A DNA stretch of 25,647 nucleotides, taken from an uncultured Clostridia bacterium. Lineage in GTDB: Bacteria; Bacillota; Clostridia; TANB77; CAG-508. Positions 8,296 through 17,581 of this stretch are shown here, piece after piece. Both the position numbers and the translations under genes were made by a program. How positions within the stretch are numbered: the first letter of the stretch is position 1; every line of letters starts with the position of its first letter. The notes below the pieces were generated by a model. The model made no database searches, had not been told where the DNA came from, and saw only the letters and a program-made list of their open reading frames with translations. The stretch is from contig CANQES010000007.1 in NCBI GenBank assembly GCA_947595555.1, forward strand, positions 1 to 25,647, written 5' to 3'.

Positions 8296-9387
8296 ATGAA
8301 AATAATGTTTTATACAGCAAGTTTATTAAAAGGTGGAGCAGAAAGGGTAATATCTGTTTTAGCAAATGCTTTGGTCAAAAAATATGAAGTAGTAATTGTC
8401 ATTAATACTTTTAAAGGAATGGCATATACGGTAGACGAAAATGTTAAATTAATACAATTAGATAAAAAACGTGAAAAGCTTAGTTTGACTAGAAATATGA
8501 GAAGAATTAAGGATACAGAGAAAATTGTAAAAAATGAAAAACCAGATATTATAATATCTTTTCTACCAGTACCATCTTATCGAATATTATATTTAAAAAG
8601 AAAATTAAAAAATATACCAATCATTATTGCAGATAGAAATGATCCAAAACAAGAATATAAATCATTTATAGATAATTTCCTAATGAAAAGACTGTATCAT
8701 AAGGCTGATAATTTTGTTTTTCAAACAAGTCAACAACGAGATTTTTTTCCAAAAGATATAAGAGATAAATCTACAATAATATGTAATCCATTAAAAAATG
8801 AATTTGCAGAAATAGAAAAAGATGCTAAAATTCAAAAGAAAAAAACAATTATTAATGTTGCAAGACTACAAAGGCAAAAAAATCAAAAACTTCTTATTAA
8901 TGCATTTGCAAAAATAGCAGAAGAATGTAAAGATTATAATTTAAAAATATTTGGACAAGGAATATTAAAAGAAGATTTAGAACAACAAATTGATGAATTA
9001 GGATTAAAAGAAAGAGTAAAATTATGCGGAGTATCTGATGATATAAAAAGCGAACTAGAAAAAGCAAGTTTATTTGTATTATCTTCGGACTATGAAGGAA
9101 TGCCTAATGCATTAATGGAAGCAATGGCAGTTGGACTGCCAGTAATATCTACTGATTGTCCATGTGGAGGACCAAAAGAATTAATAAATAATAAAGAAAA
9201 TGGAATTTTAGTTCCAGTAAATGATGAACAAGCATTAGCAGAAAGCATGAAAATGATTTTAAAAGATAACAAATATGCAAAAAAGTTAGGAGAAAATGCA
9301 CAAAAAATTGTTGATAAATTAAAAGAAGAAAAAATTGTAGATGAATGGATACAATATATAAATAAAATATTACAAATAAAGGAGTAA
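8296..9387 (+). CDS. Glycosyltransferase family 4 (GalNAc/GlcNAc-transferase-like)
   Basis: GT4 enzyme of 363 residues. The N-terminal KIMFYTASLLKGGAERVI has the KGGAERV glycine-rich loop of EpsF/PglA-like transferases. IIADRNDPKQEYKS follows at about 113-126. The C-terminal signature is DYEGMPNALMEAMAVGLPVI at about 264-283, then STDCPCGGPKELI. RBS GGAG sits before the ATG, 9 bases after the polymerase gene. It probably adds one of the inner sugars of the repeat unit. Donor sugar not determined. Confidence 0.9.
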   Translation: MKIMFYTASLLKGGAERVISVLANALVKKYEVVIVINTFKGMAYTVDENVKLIQLDKKREKLSLTRNMRRIKDTEKIVKNEKPDIIISFLPVPSYRILYLKRKLKNIPIIIADRNDPKQEYKSFIDNFLMKRLYHKADNFVFQTSQQRDFFPKDIRDKSTIICNPLKNEFAEIEKDAKIQKKKTIINVARLQRQKNQKLLINAFAKIAEECKDYNLKIFGQGILKEDLEQQIDELGLKERVKLCGVSDDIKSELEKASLFVLSSDYEGMPNALMEAMAVGLPVISTDCPCGGPKELINNKENGILVPVNDEQALAESMKMILKDNKYAKKLGENAQKIVDKLKEEKIVDEWIQYINKILQIKE

Positions 9388-9392
9388 AAAAA

Positions 9393-10367
9393 TTGAAAAC
9401 ATATTTTGTTACAGGTGGAGCTGGTTTCATAGGTTCTACACTTTCAGAAAAATTAGTTGGAGATAAAAATAGAGTAATAGTAATTGACAATTTTTGCGAT
9501 TTTTATAATCCAAATATAAAGGAAAACAATGTAAAAGAATTATTACAAAATGATAATTTTAAGTTATATAGAAAAGACATTAGAGATAGACAAGCAATTA
9601 AAGAAATATTTGACGAAAATAAAATAGATGTAGTTGTACATTTAGCTGCAATGGCAGGAGTAAGACCTTCAATAGAAAACCCTGTATTGTATCAAGAAGT
9701 TAATTGTATGGGAACACAAAATATATTAGAAGAAATGAAAATACATCAAATTAAAAATTTAGCAATGGCATCTTCTAGCAGTGTATATGGAAACTGCAAA
9801 GAAGTTCCATTTAAAGAAGATATGATAGTTGATTATGCAATTAGTCCATATGCAGCAACTAAGAAAGCTAATGAAGTTATGACACACGTATATCACAAAT
9901 TATTTAACATGAATATTGTAATGCTAAGATTTTTTACTGTATATGGTCCAAAACAAAGACCAGATTTAGCAATTAATAAATTTACAAGATTGATGTTAGA
10001 AAACAAAGAAATTCCAATGTTTGGAGATGGAACAACTTCAAGAGATTATACTTATATAGATGATATTGTAAATGGGATTATAAAATCATGTGATTATATT
10101 TTAGAAAATGAAGATGTATACGAAATATTAAATTTAGGAAACTCATCACCAATATCTTTAAAAGAAATGATTAACACAACAGCAAAGGTATTAGGAAAAG
10201 AACCTAACATAAAACAATTACCAATGCAACCTGGAGATGTAGAAAGAACCTATGCGGATATTTCAAAGGCAAAAGCATTAATAGGATATAATCCACAAAC
10301 AACTTTTGAAGAAGGCATTAAAAGATTTGTTGAGTGGTACAAGAACAATATAGAATTATATAAATAA
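9393..10367 (+). CDS. UDP-uronate 4-epimerase (UDP-glucuronate 4-epimerase type), extended SDR
   Basis: Nucleotide-sugar epimerase of 324 residues, probably interconverting UDP-glucuronate and UDP-galacturonate. NAD-binding TGGAGFIGS at 7-15 (Gly 8, 11, 14), Asp32 for the NAD ribose, SSSSVYG at about 126-132, and the catalytic YAATK with Tyr153 and Lys157. The AAMAGVRPSIENP segment is characteristic of UDP-glucuronate 4-epimerases rather than plain GalE. The start is TTG at 9393, supported by AAAGGAG eight bases upstream and by the family start MKTYFVTGG. It lies directly before UDP-glucose dehydrogenase, which would supply its substrate. A UDP-glucose 4-epimerase or C4-epimerase with other specificity is the alternative. 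Confidence 0.85.
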   Translation: MKTYFVTGGAGFIGSTLSEKLVGDKNRVIVIDNFCDFYNPNIKENNVKELLQNDNFKLYRKDIRDRQAIKEIFDENKIDVVVHLAAMAGVRPSIENPVLYQEVNCMGTQNILEEMKIHQIKNLAMASSSSVYGNCKEVPFKEDMIVDYAISPYAATKKANEVMTHVYHKLFNMNIVMLRFFTVYGPKQRPDLAINKFTRLMLENKEIPMFGDGTTSRDYTYIDDIVNGIIKSCDYILENEDVYEILNLGNSSPISLKEMINTTAKVLGKEPNIKQLPMQPGDVERTYADISKAKALIGYNPQTTFEEGIKRFVEWYKNNIELYK

Positions 10368-10379
10368 AGAGGTGTAATT

Positions 10380-11681
10380 ATGAAAAAGTACAAAATTGCA
10401 GTAGCTGGGACAGGCTATGTAGGTTTAGTAGCAGGAGTATGTTTTGCAGAGAGAGGACATCAAGTAATGTGCGTTGATGTAGATGAAGCAAAAGTACAAA
10501 AAATGAAAGATGGAATTTGTCCTATCTATGAAGAAGGACTAGAAGAATTAATGATTAAAAATCATAAAGAAGGAAGACTAGATTATACAACAGATTATAA
10601 AATGGCATATAAGGATGCAGATGCTATTTTTATTGGTGTAGGAACTCCAGAACAATTAGACGGTTCAGCTAATTTAAGTTATGTAGCAACTGTATCAAGA
10701 CAGATTGCAGAAACAATAGAAAAAGATTGCTTAGTTGTGGTTAAATCAACAGTTCCAATAGGAACCAATGATAAAGTAGAACAATTCATTAAAGATAGTT
10801 TGGTTCATAATGTAAAAGTTGAGGTAGCAAGTAATCCAGAATTCTTATCACAAGGAAATGCAGTAAGAGATACTTTAGAAGCTAAAAGAATTGTAATTGG
10901 AACGGAAAGTAAAGAAGCGGAAAAATTATTAATGGAAATATATGAGCCATTTAATTTGCCAATTGTATCTGTTAACAGAAGAAGTGCAGAGATGATTAAA
11001 TATGCTTCTAATGACTTTTTGGCATTAAAAATTTCATACATGAATGATATTGCTAATCTTTGTGAATTAGTAGGAGCAAATATTGAAGATGTAGCGAAAG
11101 GAATGAGTTATGACCCAAGAATAGGAAAGAATTTCTTAAACGCAGGTATTGGATATGGAGGAAGCTGTTTCCCAAAAGATACTAAAGCATTAAAATATCT
11201 TGCTAAACAACATGGTTATACTTTAAAAACAGTAGAAGCAGCTGTTGATGTTAATAAAGAGCAAAAAACTAAGTTATATAAAAAGGCTTGTGACAGACTT
11301 ATAACTTTTAATGGATTAAAAGTAGCAGTTTTAGGACTTACTTTTAAACCTGGTACAGATGATTTAAGAGAAGCACCATCTTTAGATAATATTGAATTAT
11401 TACTAAAACAAGGGGCAGACATTTATGCTTATGACCCAGTAGGAGTAGAAAACTTTAAGAAGAAATATCCAACTCAAATTCATTACGTAGAAAAACCAGA
11501 AGAAGCATTAAAAAATGCTAATGTATGTTTTATTTTTACAGAATGGAATGAAATAAAAACAATTAAACCAGAAATTTACAAAAATTTTATGAAGACACCA
11601 CTTATATATGATGGAAGAAACATATATAATGTAGATGAAATGAAAGAAAAAGGTATTGAATATTATTCAATAGGAAGATAA
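10380..11681 (+). CDS. ugd: UDP-glucose 6-dehydrogenase
   Basis: Oxidises UDP-glucose to UDP-glucuronate with two NAD+, giving the acidic precursor for the polymer. It is 433 residues, usual for the family. N-terminal Rossmann GTGYVG at 10-15, the central KSTVPIGTND and VASNPEFLSQGNAVRD segments, and the catalytic thiol in GIGYGGSCFPKDTKAL (Cys263) are all present. The C-terminal UDP-binding domain has LGLTFKPGTDDLREAPS and FTEWNEIKTI. RBS AGAGGTG. Together with the upstream epimerase it forms a UDP-uronic acid supply pair. Complete, with no anomalies. Confidence 0.96.
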   Translation: MKKYKIAVAGTGYVGLVAGVCFAERGHQVMCVDVDEAKVQKMKDGICPIYEEGLEELMIKNHKEGRLDYTTDYKMAYKDADAIFIGVGTPEQLDGSANLSYVATVSRQIAETIEKDCLVVVKSTVPIGTNDKVEQFIKDSLVHNVKVEVASNPEFLSQGNAVRDTLEAKRIVIGTESKEAEKLLMEIYEPFNLPIVSVNRRSAEMIKYASNDFLALKISYMNDIANLCELVGANIEDVAKGMSYDPRIGKNFLNAGIGYGGSCFPKDTKALKYLAKQHGYTLKTVEAAVDVNKEQKTKLYKKACDRLITFNGLKVAVLGLTFKPGTDDLREAPSLDNIELLLKQGADIYAYDPVGVENFKKKYPTQIHYVEKPEEALKNANVCFIFTEWNEIKTIKPEIYKNFMKTPLIYDGRNIYNVDEMKEKGIEYYSIGR

Positions 11682-11711
11682 AAAACAATATTGTAGGAGG
11701 TGACAATAAAA

Positions 11712-12659
11712 ATGAAAAGAAAAGATAAATATGAAACCATTGATACTGTAGAGAGAGAGAATACTCTACTAAGTTTTGAAAAAAATATATTAAACATTAT
11801 TAAAATAAAATTAGCAAGTAGAAATTTGATTCATATGTCAGATGAAGAATATTTAAGAAGATTATATAAAAAGCAGATGAAAGAAGAATTAAATATTGAG
11901 TCTCCACAAACATTTAATGAAAAATTACAATGGCTAAAATTATATAACAGAAATCCATCTTATACTAAAATGGTAGATAAATATGAAGTTAGAAATTATA
12001 TAGAAGAAAAAATTGGCGCAAAATATTTAATACCTTTAATAGGAGTATATGAAAAATTTAATGAAATTAATTTTAATAATTTACCAAAACAATTTGTCAT
12101 TAAATGTACACATGATTCAGGTGGAAATGTAATCTGCAAAGACAAAAATCAACTTAATATAAGGAAAGCAAGAAGAAAAATACAAAATGCAATGAAAAGA
12201 AACTATTATTATGGAAATCGAGAATGGCCATATAAGGATATAAAACCTAAAATTATTATTGAACAATATATGGAAGATGAATCACGAACAGAACTAAAAG
12301 ATTACAAGTTTTTTTGTTTTAATGGTAAAGTAAAAATTGTATTAGTATGTTCAAACCGATTCAAAAAATTAAAAAAAACATTTTTTGACGATAAATGGAA
12401 TGAATTAAACTTAACAGAAGGAGTACATGAAAAAGATCAAAATTTAAAAAAGCCTATTAATTTTGAAAAAATGAAAGAATTAGCAGAGATATTAAGTGAA
12501 GAAATTCCATTTGTAAGAGTTGATTTTTATGAAATTGATCAAATGATATATTTTGGAGAAATTACTTTTTTTCCACAAGCGGGTTATGAAAAATTTAATC
12601 CAGAGGAATATGATAGAATTTGGGGAGCGTGGATTAATTTACCTATACAGAAAAAGTAA
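11712..12659 (+). CDS. TupA-like ATP-grasp ligase, copy 1
   Basis: ATP-grasp protein of 315 residues resembling TupA, a factor in teichuronopeptide synthesis. ATP-grasp enzymes join a carboxylate to an amine or thiol through an acyl phosphate. Motifs: NPQ-like TFNEKLQWLKLYNRNP (about 60-75), KMVDKYEVRNYI, QFVIKCTHDSGGNVICKDK, ELKDYKFFCFNGKVKI, and a C-terminal metal-binding VRVDFYEIDQMIYFGEITFF. The frame is open from a GTG at 11700, but AGGAGG (11695-11700) overlaps it and is well spaced for the ATG at 11712. Next to the uronate genes it may attach an amino acid to a uronic acid carboxyl; that is inference. Confidence 0.82.
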   Translation: MKRKDKYETIDTVERENTLLSFEKNILNIIKIKLASRNLIHMSDEEYLRRLYKKQMKEELNIESPQTFNEKLQWLKLYNRNPSYTKMVDKYEVRNYIEEKIGAKYLIPLIGVYEKFNEINFNNLPKQFVIKCTHDSGGNVICKDKNQLNIRKARRKIQNAMKRNYYYGNREWPYKDIKPKIIIEQYMEDESRTELKDYKFFCFNGKVKIVLVCSNRFKKLKKTFFDDKWNELNLTEGVHEKDQNLKKPINFEKMKELAEILSEEIPFVRVDFYEIDQMIYFGEITFFPQAGYEKFNPEEYDRIWGAWINLPIQKK

Positions 12660-12670
12660 TTCATTATTTG

Positions 12671-12706
12671 GCAATTCTACTTGTATAATAAAAGGAGTAG
12701 AATTGC
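12671..12706 (+). promoter_or_regulatory. Hairpin overlapping the ribosome binding site of the second ATP-grasp gene
   Basis: A perfect 11-bp stem (arms GCAATTCTACT at 12671-12681 and AGTAGAATTGC at 12696-12706) with a 14-base loop ends immediately before the ATG at 12707. The Shine-Dalgarno AAAGGAG (12691-12697) lies across the loop and the first pairs of the 3' arm. Folded RNA would partly hide the RBS, so it may tune expression of copy 2. It has no T tract and is not a terminator. Confidence 0.55.
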
Positions 12707-13621
12707 ATGGAAAATAAAAAAAATTATAAAAATTTAGTTAATAATATAATAGTAAAGTTAGCAAGTAAAAATTGGATACCTATGTCAGATGAAAATTATC
12801 TAAAGAGGATATACAAAAAAAGAATGCATGAAGAATTAAATTTAGAGAATCCACAGACTTTTAATGAAAAATTACAATGGTTAAAATTATATAATAGAAA
12901 ACCAGAATATGTAAAGATGGTAGATAAATATGAAGCAAAAAAATATGTAGGCAGTATAATAGGAGAGAAGTATATAATACCAACATTAGGTATATATGAC
13001 AAATTTGAAGATATAAATTTTGATAAATTACCTGAACAATTTGTAATAAAATGTACACATGATTCTGGAGGCTTAGTTATATGTAAAAATAAAAATGAAT
13101 TAAATTTAAAGAAGACAAAAAAGAAGATAAATAAGTTCTTAAAAAGAAACTATTATTATCAATGTAGAGAATGGGTATATAAAAATATTAAACCAAGAAT
13201 TCTTATTGAAAAATATATGACAGATAAAACTACAACAGAATTAAAAGATTACAAAATATATTGTTTTAATGGAAAAGCTAAAATAATAGTAGTATGTTCA
13301 GATAGATTTACAGATTTAAAAGTAACGTATTATGATGAAAATTGGAATGAAATGAATGTTACAGATGTTGGTCACAAAAAAGATAATAATATAAAAAAAC
13401 CAGTCAATTTTGAAGAAATGAAACATTTAGCAGAAATATTAAGTAAAGAAATTCCTTTTGTAAGAGTTGATTTTTATGAAATAAACGGTAATGTATATTT
13501 TGGAGAAATGACATTCTTTTCAGCAGCAGGCTATGAAGAATTTGAACCTAATGAGTATAATAAAATTTTTGGAGATTGGATAGAATTGCCAAAATGTAAG
13601 GAGGAAGATTTTGAAGATTAG
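12707..13621 (+). CDS. TupA-like ATP-grasp ligase, copy 2
   Basis: Second TupA-like ATP-grasp protein, 304 residues, clearly a tandem paralogue of the preceding gene: both share MSDExYLxRxYKKxM, PQTFNEKLQWLKLYNR, QFVIKCTHDSGG, ELKDYK and FVRVDFYEI in the same order, more than half identical by eye. It lacks the roughly 20-residue N-terminal extension of copy 1. The metal-binding end is VRVDFYEINGNVYFGEMTFF. A hairpin covers its RBS. Its last 11 bases overlap the next gene. Two copies could add two different amino acids or act on two sugars. Confidence 0.82.
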   Translation: MENKKNYKNLVNNIIVKLASKNWIPMSDENYLKRIYKKRMHEELNLENPQTFNEKLQWLKLYNRKPEYVKMVDKYEAKKYVGSIIGEKYIIPTLGIYDKFEDINFDKLPEQFVIKCTHDSGGLVICKNKNELNLKKTKKKINKFLKRNYYYQCREWVYKNIKPRILIEKYMTDKTTTELKDYKIYCFNGKAKIIVVCSDRFTDLKVTYYDENWNEMNVTDVGHKKDNNIKKPVNFEEMKHLAEILSKEIPFVRVDFYEINGNVYFGEMTFFSAAGYEEFEPNEYNKIFGDWIELPKCKEEDFED

Positions 13622-14522
13622 TGCTATAATACCTGTATATAATTCAGAAAAATTTTTGCGAAGATTGTTAGATTCAATATTTCAACAAACATATAAAAAT
13701 TATGAAATAATATTAGTCAATGATGGTTCAACTGATCGAAGTTTAGAAATAATAAATGAATATACTACAGATTGTTTAAAATGTATAACAATAGAAAATT
13801 CAGGACCAGGTATAGCTAGAAAAGAAGGATTTAAACTAGCAACAGGAGATTTCCTTTTTTTTATTGACAGTGATGATTTTATTCCTGATAAGGAGACATT
13901 TGAAAAAATTGTCAAAATTTATAAGCAAGAAAACTTTGATATTTTATTCTTCAATTTTATTACAAAAGAACATGGACAAGTAAAAATAAACAATGCTTTT
14001 AGTAAAAAAATGAAAGAGGGATTGTATAATTCAAAATATTTTGATAAATATAAAATGGGAGGAGCTTTATGGGAAAAAATATTTGTGAAAGAAAAAATGC
14101 AAGAAGACTATTTTTGTAATTATAATAATTTTGAAGATTATTATACAACATATAAATATATTAATAATTGTAAAAACTTTTTTTATACAAAAGAGATATT
14201 TTATTATGCTGATAGAGACGATGAAAATTCAATATCTAAGAAAAAAAGTTTAAGTAAAATATGTAATACAGTGGATTTATTAAAAAAGATATATGAAGAA
14301 ACAAAATATAAAAAAAATATTAAGAATTTGTTATTGCGTTATTATATGTTTGCAAGACGCAATATCGATATAAGTAATGAAGAAGAAAAAGAGATTGCAA
14401 TAAATAAAGCAAAAGAATTAAAACAATATTTTACTTTAACAGAAATTTTTAAATCAAAAAAAGTAATAAAATATTTATTATTATATATTTATTATGACAT
14501 AAAAGATAAAATAAATACATAA
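13611..14522 (+). CDS. Glycosyltransferase family 2
   Basis: GT-A fold inverting glycosyltransferase of 303 residues. N-terminal SAIIPVYNSEKFLRRLLDSI, then QQTYKNYEIILVNDGSTDRS and NSGPGIARKEGFKLATGDFL, followed by the metal-binding DSDD (D86, D88, D89). The C-terminal third is Lys- and Tyr-rich and less conserved. It starts at a TTG (13611) inside the end of the ATP-grasp gene, with AAGGAGG six bases before it; the family start MKISAIIPVYN supports this. Overlap implies translational coupling. Confidence 0.9.
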   Translation: MKISAIIPVYNSEKFLRRLLDSIFQQTYKNYEIILVNDGSTDRSLEIINEYTTDCLKCITIENSGPGIARKEGFKLATGDFLFFIDSDDFIPDKETFEKIVKIYKQENFDILFFNFITKEHGQVKINNAFSKKMKEGLYNSKYFDKYKMGGALWEKIFVKEKMQEDYFCNYNNFEDYYTTYKYINNCKNFFYTKEIFYYADRDDENSISKKKSLSKICNTVDLLKKIYEETKYKKNIKNLLLRYYMFARRNIDISNEEEKEIAINKAKELKQYFTLTEIFKSKKVIKYLLLYIYYDIKDKINT

Positions 14523-14533
14523 AGGAGATTAAG

Positions 14534-15607
14534 ATGAAAATAGGAATTATAACAATAATAGACAATAATAATTATGGAAACAGATTACAAAATTATGCTG
14601 TTCAAAAAATATTGGAAAAATTAGGTGTAAAATCGGAAACAATTTATTATGGAAATCGTTTAAATAAAAAAATAAAAAATAAATTTGAAATACTAAAAAA
14701 ATTACTAAAAACTTATTATACAGAAATTAAAATAAAATTAAAAAATGTTTCTCAGTCAAAAAGAGTAAAAAATTTTAAAAATTTTAATAAAAATATAAAA
14801 ACAGTAAATAGAAGATTACTATTATATAGAAAAAATGTTCAAGAAAAATATAACTATTTTCTTGTAGGCAGTGATCAAATATGGAATCCAAACTTTGGCA
14901 GATTTGGAGATGTAGAATTTTTAACATTTGTACCAAAAGAAAAAAGAATTGCATATGTTCCAAGTTTTGGAGTTTCAAATATTCAAAAAAAAGATGAAGA
15001 ATTTTGTAGGGAACCATTAAAAAATTTTAAAGCGATATCTGTTAGAGAAGAAGCTGGGAAAAAAATTGTAGAAAAATTAATAGAAACGAATGATGTTGAG
15101 GTATTAATAGATCCTACTATGGTTTTGACGAGTGAAGAATGGGAAAAAGTAGAAAAAAAGCCACAAAATTTCAAATACAATAATTTTATAGTATGTTATT
15201 TTCTTGGATCTGTTACAGAATCTAAATTGCAGTATATAAAAAATCAAGCTAAGAACAATAAAGCAACAATCATTAATTTAAATGATGAAACAAATGAATT
15301 TTATAATGTTGGTCCATCTGAATTTATCTATTTAATTAGAAATGCAATATGTGTATATACAGATTCTTTTCATGCATGTGTATTTTCAATATTATTTAAG
15401 AAAAATTTTATTGTTTTTGAAAGAGAAAGTAAAGGGCAGTCAATGTCTTCTAGAATTGATACTTTATTAGAGAAATTTAATTTAAATGATAGAAAATATA
15501 AAGATGGACAAGAAATAAAGCAAATAAATTATGCGCTTTTGGATAATATTTTAGAAGAAGAAAGAAAAAAATCTTATGATTTTTTACGTCGAGCAATAGA
15601 AGTATAA
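14534..15607 (+). CDS. Polysaccharide pyruvyl transferase family protein, copy 2
   Basis: Family member of 357 residues with intact frame. N-terminal KIGIITIIDNNNYGNRLQNYAVQKIL (family Asn-Tyr-Gly-Asn-xLQ loop), YNYFLVGSDQIWNPNFG at about 110-126, KRIAYVPSFGVS, and ISVREEAGKKIVEKL. The C-terminal CVYTDSFHACVFSILFKKNFIVFER has the Ser-Phe-His of the active region. It is only distantly similar to the gene at 4668, so the two probably modify different residues. RBS AAAGGAG. Last gene of the operon; the next promoter follows after 44 bases, with no clear terminator between. Confidence 0.88.
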   Translation: MKIGIITIIDNNNYGNRLQNYAVQKILEKLGVKSETIYYGNRLNKKIKNKFEILKKLLKTYYTEIKIKLKNVSQSKRVKNFKNFNKNIKTVNRRLLLYRKNVQEKYNYFLVGSDQIWNPNFGRFGDVEFLTFVPKEKRIAYVPSFGVSNIQKKDEEFCREPLKNFKAISVREEAGKKIVEKLIETNDVEVLIDPTMVLTSEEWEKVEKKPQNFKYNNFIVCYFLGSVTESKLQYIKNQAKNNKATIINLNDETNEFYNVGPSEFIYLIRNAICVYTDSFHACVFSILFKKNFIVFERESKGQSMSSRIDTLLEKFNLNDRKYKDGQEIKQINYALLDNILEEERKKSYDFLRRAIEV

Positions 15608-15618
15608 TATATTACAAA

Positions 15619-15651
15619 AATAACATTTTTATAACAATTTTGTAACAATAA
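15619..15651 (+). promoter_or_regulatory. Tandem 11-bp repeats, candidate response-regulator operator A
   Basis: AATAACA (15619), TATAACA (15630) and TGTAACA (15641) recur at exactly 11-base intervals and run directly into the -35 at 15652. Direct repeats with an 11-bp period abutting a -35 are the arrangement bound by PhoB/PhoP (OmpR-family) regulators. A matching array lies before the promoter at 18302. Confidence 0.5.
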
Positions 15652-15680
15652 TTGACAGAAAATATCCCATTTTATATACT
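15652..15680 (+). promoter_or_regulatory. Sigma-A type promoter of the LRR-dockerin gene
   Basis: Perfect -35 TTGACA (15652-15657) and -10 TATACT (15675-15680) with a 17-base spacer. The ATG at 15718 lies about 30 bases downstream of the expected start. Confidence 0.82.
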
Positions 15681-15717
15681 TTTAAATGGAAAAAAGTAGA
15701 TAGAAAGGGATTTTTGT

Positions 15718-17571
15718 ATGCAAAAACAAAAATTAATTACCATAATAATAACAGTAGCAATAATACTATTAGCAGGAAAAGTAGAAGCAGAAGAAATAGA
15801 TATTACTGCTAACTTTGTTGATGAAAATTTACGAAATAGTATATTAGAACTTGCTAAAGAAGCAACTCAAATTGATGATAAGACACAAATTTATGAATCA
15901 GATATTGATAAAATAGTAAATAAAGTAGGGGGAACTTCTTTAAAATTAGCAGGTAAGGAAATAAAAGATTTAGCAGGAATTGAAGCATTTGCTGATAAAG
16001 AAATAACGTGGATTTTTTTAGATTGGAATGAAATAACTGACTTAACACCATTGCAAAATTTCACGAATCTAACGAAAATATCATTTAGTGGAAATCAAGT
16101 AAGTGATTTATCTCCATTATCTAATTTGGAAAATTTAGAAAATTTAACAGCTATTAATAATAAAATTACTACATTAAATACTATAAATAATTTATCAAAC
16201 ATGAAGTATATTTGTTTAGATGGAAATGTACTTACTAACATTGATGACATAAGTAATTGGAGTAACCTAATAGAAATATCATTTCGAAACAATCAAATTA
16301 CAGAATTACCAGACTTATCACAATTACAAAAATTACAAACGATAAATCTCAGCAATAACATGATTCAAACAATCAATACTATGCCAAAATTAGAATCTGT
16401 AGAAAATCTAGAAATAGACAATAATAAGTTAATCTCATTAGAAGGAATTCAAAATTTGACTAACTTAAAGACATTGAGTTGCAGTAATAATCAAATAACG
16501 CAAATTTCTGGAATAGAAAGATTAAATAATTTAGAAAATCTTAATATAAATAAAAATCAATTACAAGATATTAGTAAAATACAGCAAAATACACAAGTTA
16601 AATATTTATATATGGATAATAATATGATTTTAAATTTTGAAGTATTAAAAAATTTAGCTAATTTACAAAAATATAGTATATATAACCAAACAATATCTGT
16701 TGAAATTAAAGAAAAATTAATAGGAGATTATGCTTTAATTCCATTACCAGATCTATATAAAAATTTATATAATAATAATTCAGCTGCTTATCAAAAAGAC
16801 ATTAGAACACAAGTAATTGGAACAGACAAATTTGAAGTTGACACAACAAAAAAATATATAAAATTAAAAACGAATGATTTAAGAAACAATAGTATTACTG
16901 TTGAAGTAATTAATAATACAAATACTTTTTTAAAGTATATAATTCAAGTAGATAAAATAGCACCTGTTATTGAAGGGGTAAGAAGCAATCAAATATATTC
17001 AGAACCTGTTACTCCAGTTTGTGATGACGATGATATTGAAGAAGTGCAGTTAACAAGAGAAGGATTGAAAACGGTATATAAATTAGGGGATACAATCACT
17101 GAAAAAGGAATCTATGTATTAAGAATTAGTGACAAAGCAGGAAATCAGTCAATAGCACAATTTGAAATTCGATATGAAAATATAGAAAGTGACTCTTATA
17201 AAGTAGAATCACAATACATTACAAATATTACAAATAATACAACAGTAAGTGCATTTAGAAAAAAATTACAAACTAAAATGGACTATGAAATTTATCGAGA
17301 CGAAAAAAAATTAGGTAATAATGAGTTTGTAGCAACAGGAGACAGATTAGAAACCGAATATAGAAAAAATTATTATTTAATAGTAAAAGGTGACATTAAT
17401 AAAGATGGAATGACAAATATTACTGATTTAGTCCAACTAAGAAAATATATTTTAAAATTACAAACATTTGATGAAATGAAAGAAAAAGCAGCTGATTTAA
17501 ATGACGATAAAAGACAAGACATTCAAGATTTGGTACGTATTAGAAAAATCATTATAAATAATTTAAATTAG
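15718..17571 (+). CDS. Secreted leucine-rich-repeat protein with C-terminal dockerin
   Basis: Exported protein of 617 residues. Signal peptide at about 1-25 (hydrophobic core IITVAIILLAG, likely cleavage after VEA). About ten internalin-like LRRs of 21-22 residues at about 80-325 (pattern LxxLxxLxxxxNxIxxI). A beta-rich region follows with an Ig-like domain near 420-500 (GVRSNQIYSEPV to AGNQSIAQFEI). The end (about 558-617) is a type I-like dockerin with two calcium loops, DINKDGMTNITD (559-570) and DLNDDKRQDIQD (593-604). The dockerin should bind a cohesin, and two cohesin-like proteins follow. No catalytic domain is seen, so an adhesion or scaffold role is inferred. RBS AAAGGGA. Confidence 0.85.
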   Translation: MQKQKLITIIITVAIILLAGKVEAEEIDITANFVDENLRNSILELAKEATQIDDKTQIYESDIDKIVNKVGGTSLKLAGKEIKDLAGIEAFADKEITWIFLDWNEITDLTPLQNFTNLTKISFSGNQVSDLSPLSNLENLENLTAINNKITTLNTINNLSNMKYICLDGNVLTNIDDISNWSNLIEISFRNNQITELPDLSQLQKLQTINLSNNMIQTINTMPKLESVENLEIDNNKLISLEGIQNLTNLKTLSCSNNQITQISGIERLNNLENLNINKNQLQDISKIQQNTQVKYLYMDNNMILNFEVLKNLANLQKYSIYNQTISVEIKEKLIGDYALIPLPDLYKNLYNNNSAAYQKDIRTQVIGTDKFEVDTTKKYIKLKTNDLRNNSITVEVINNTNTFLKYIIQVDKIAPVIEGVRSNQIYSEPVTPVCDDDDIEEVQLTREGLKTVYKLGDTITEKGIYVLRISDKAGNQSIAQFEIRYENIESDSYKVESQYITNITNNTTVSAFRKKLQTKMDYEIYRDEKKLGNNEFVATGDRLETEYRKNYYLIVKGDINKDGMTNITDLVQLRKYILKLQTFDEMKEKAADLNDDKRQDIQDLVRIRKIIINNLN

Positions 17572-17581
17572 GAGAATAGAG

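Noticed and set aside
15612..15647. Inverted repeat TTACAAAA / TTTTGTAA as terminator of the polysaccharide operon
   Set aside because: An 8-bp AT-only stem with a long loop and no T tract after it; the same bases are better explained by the 11-bp direct repeats.
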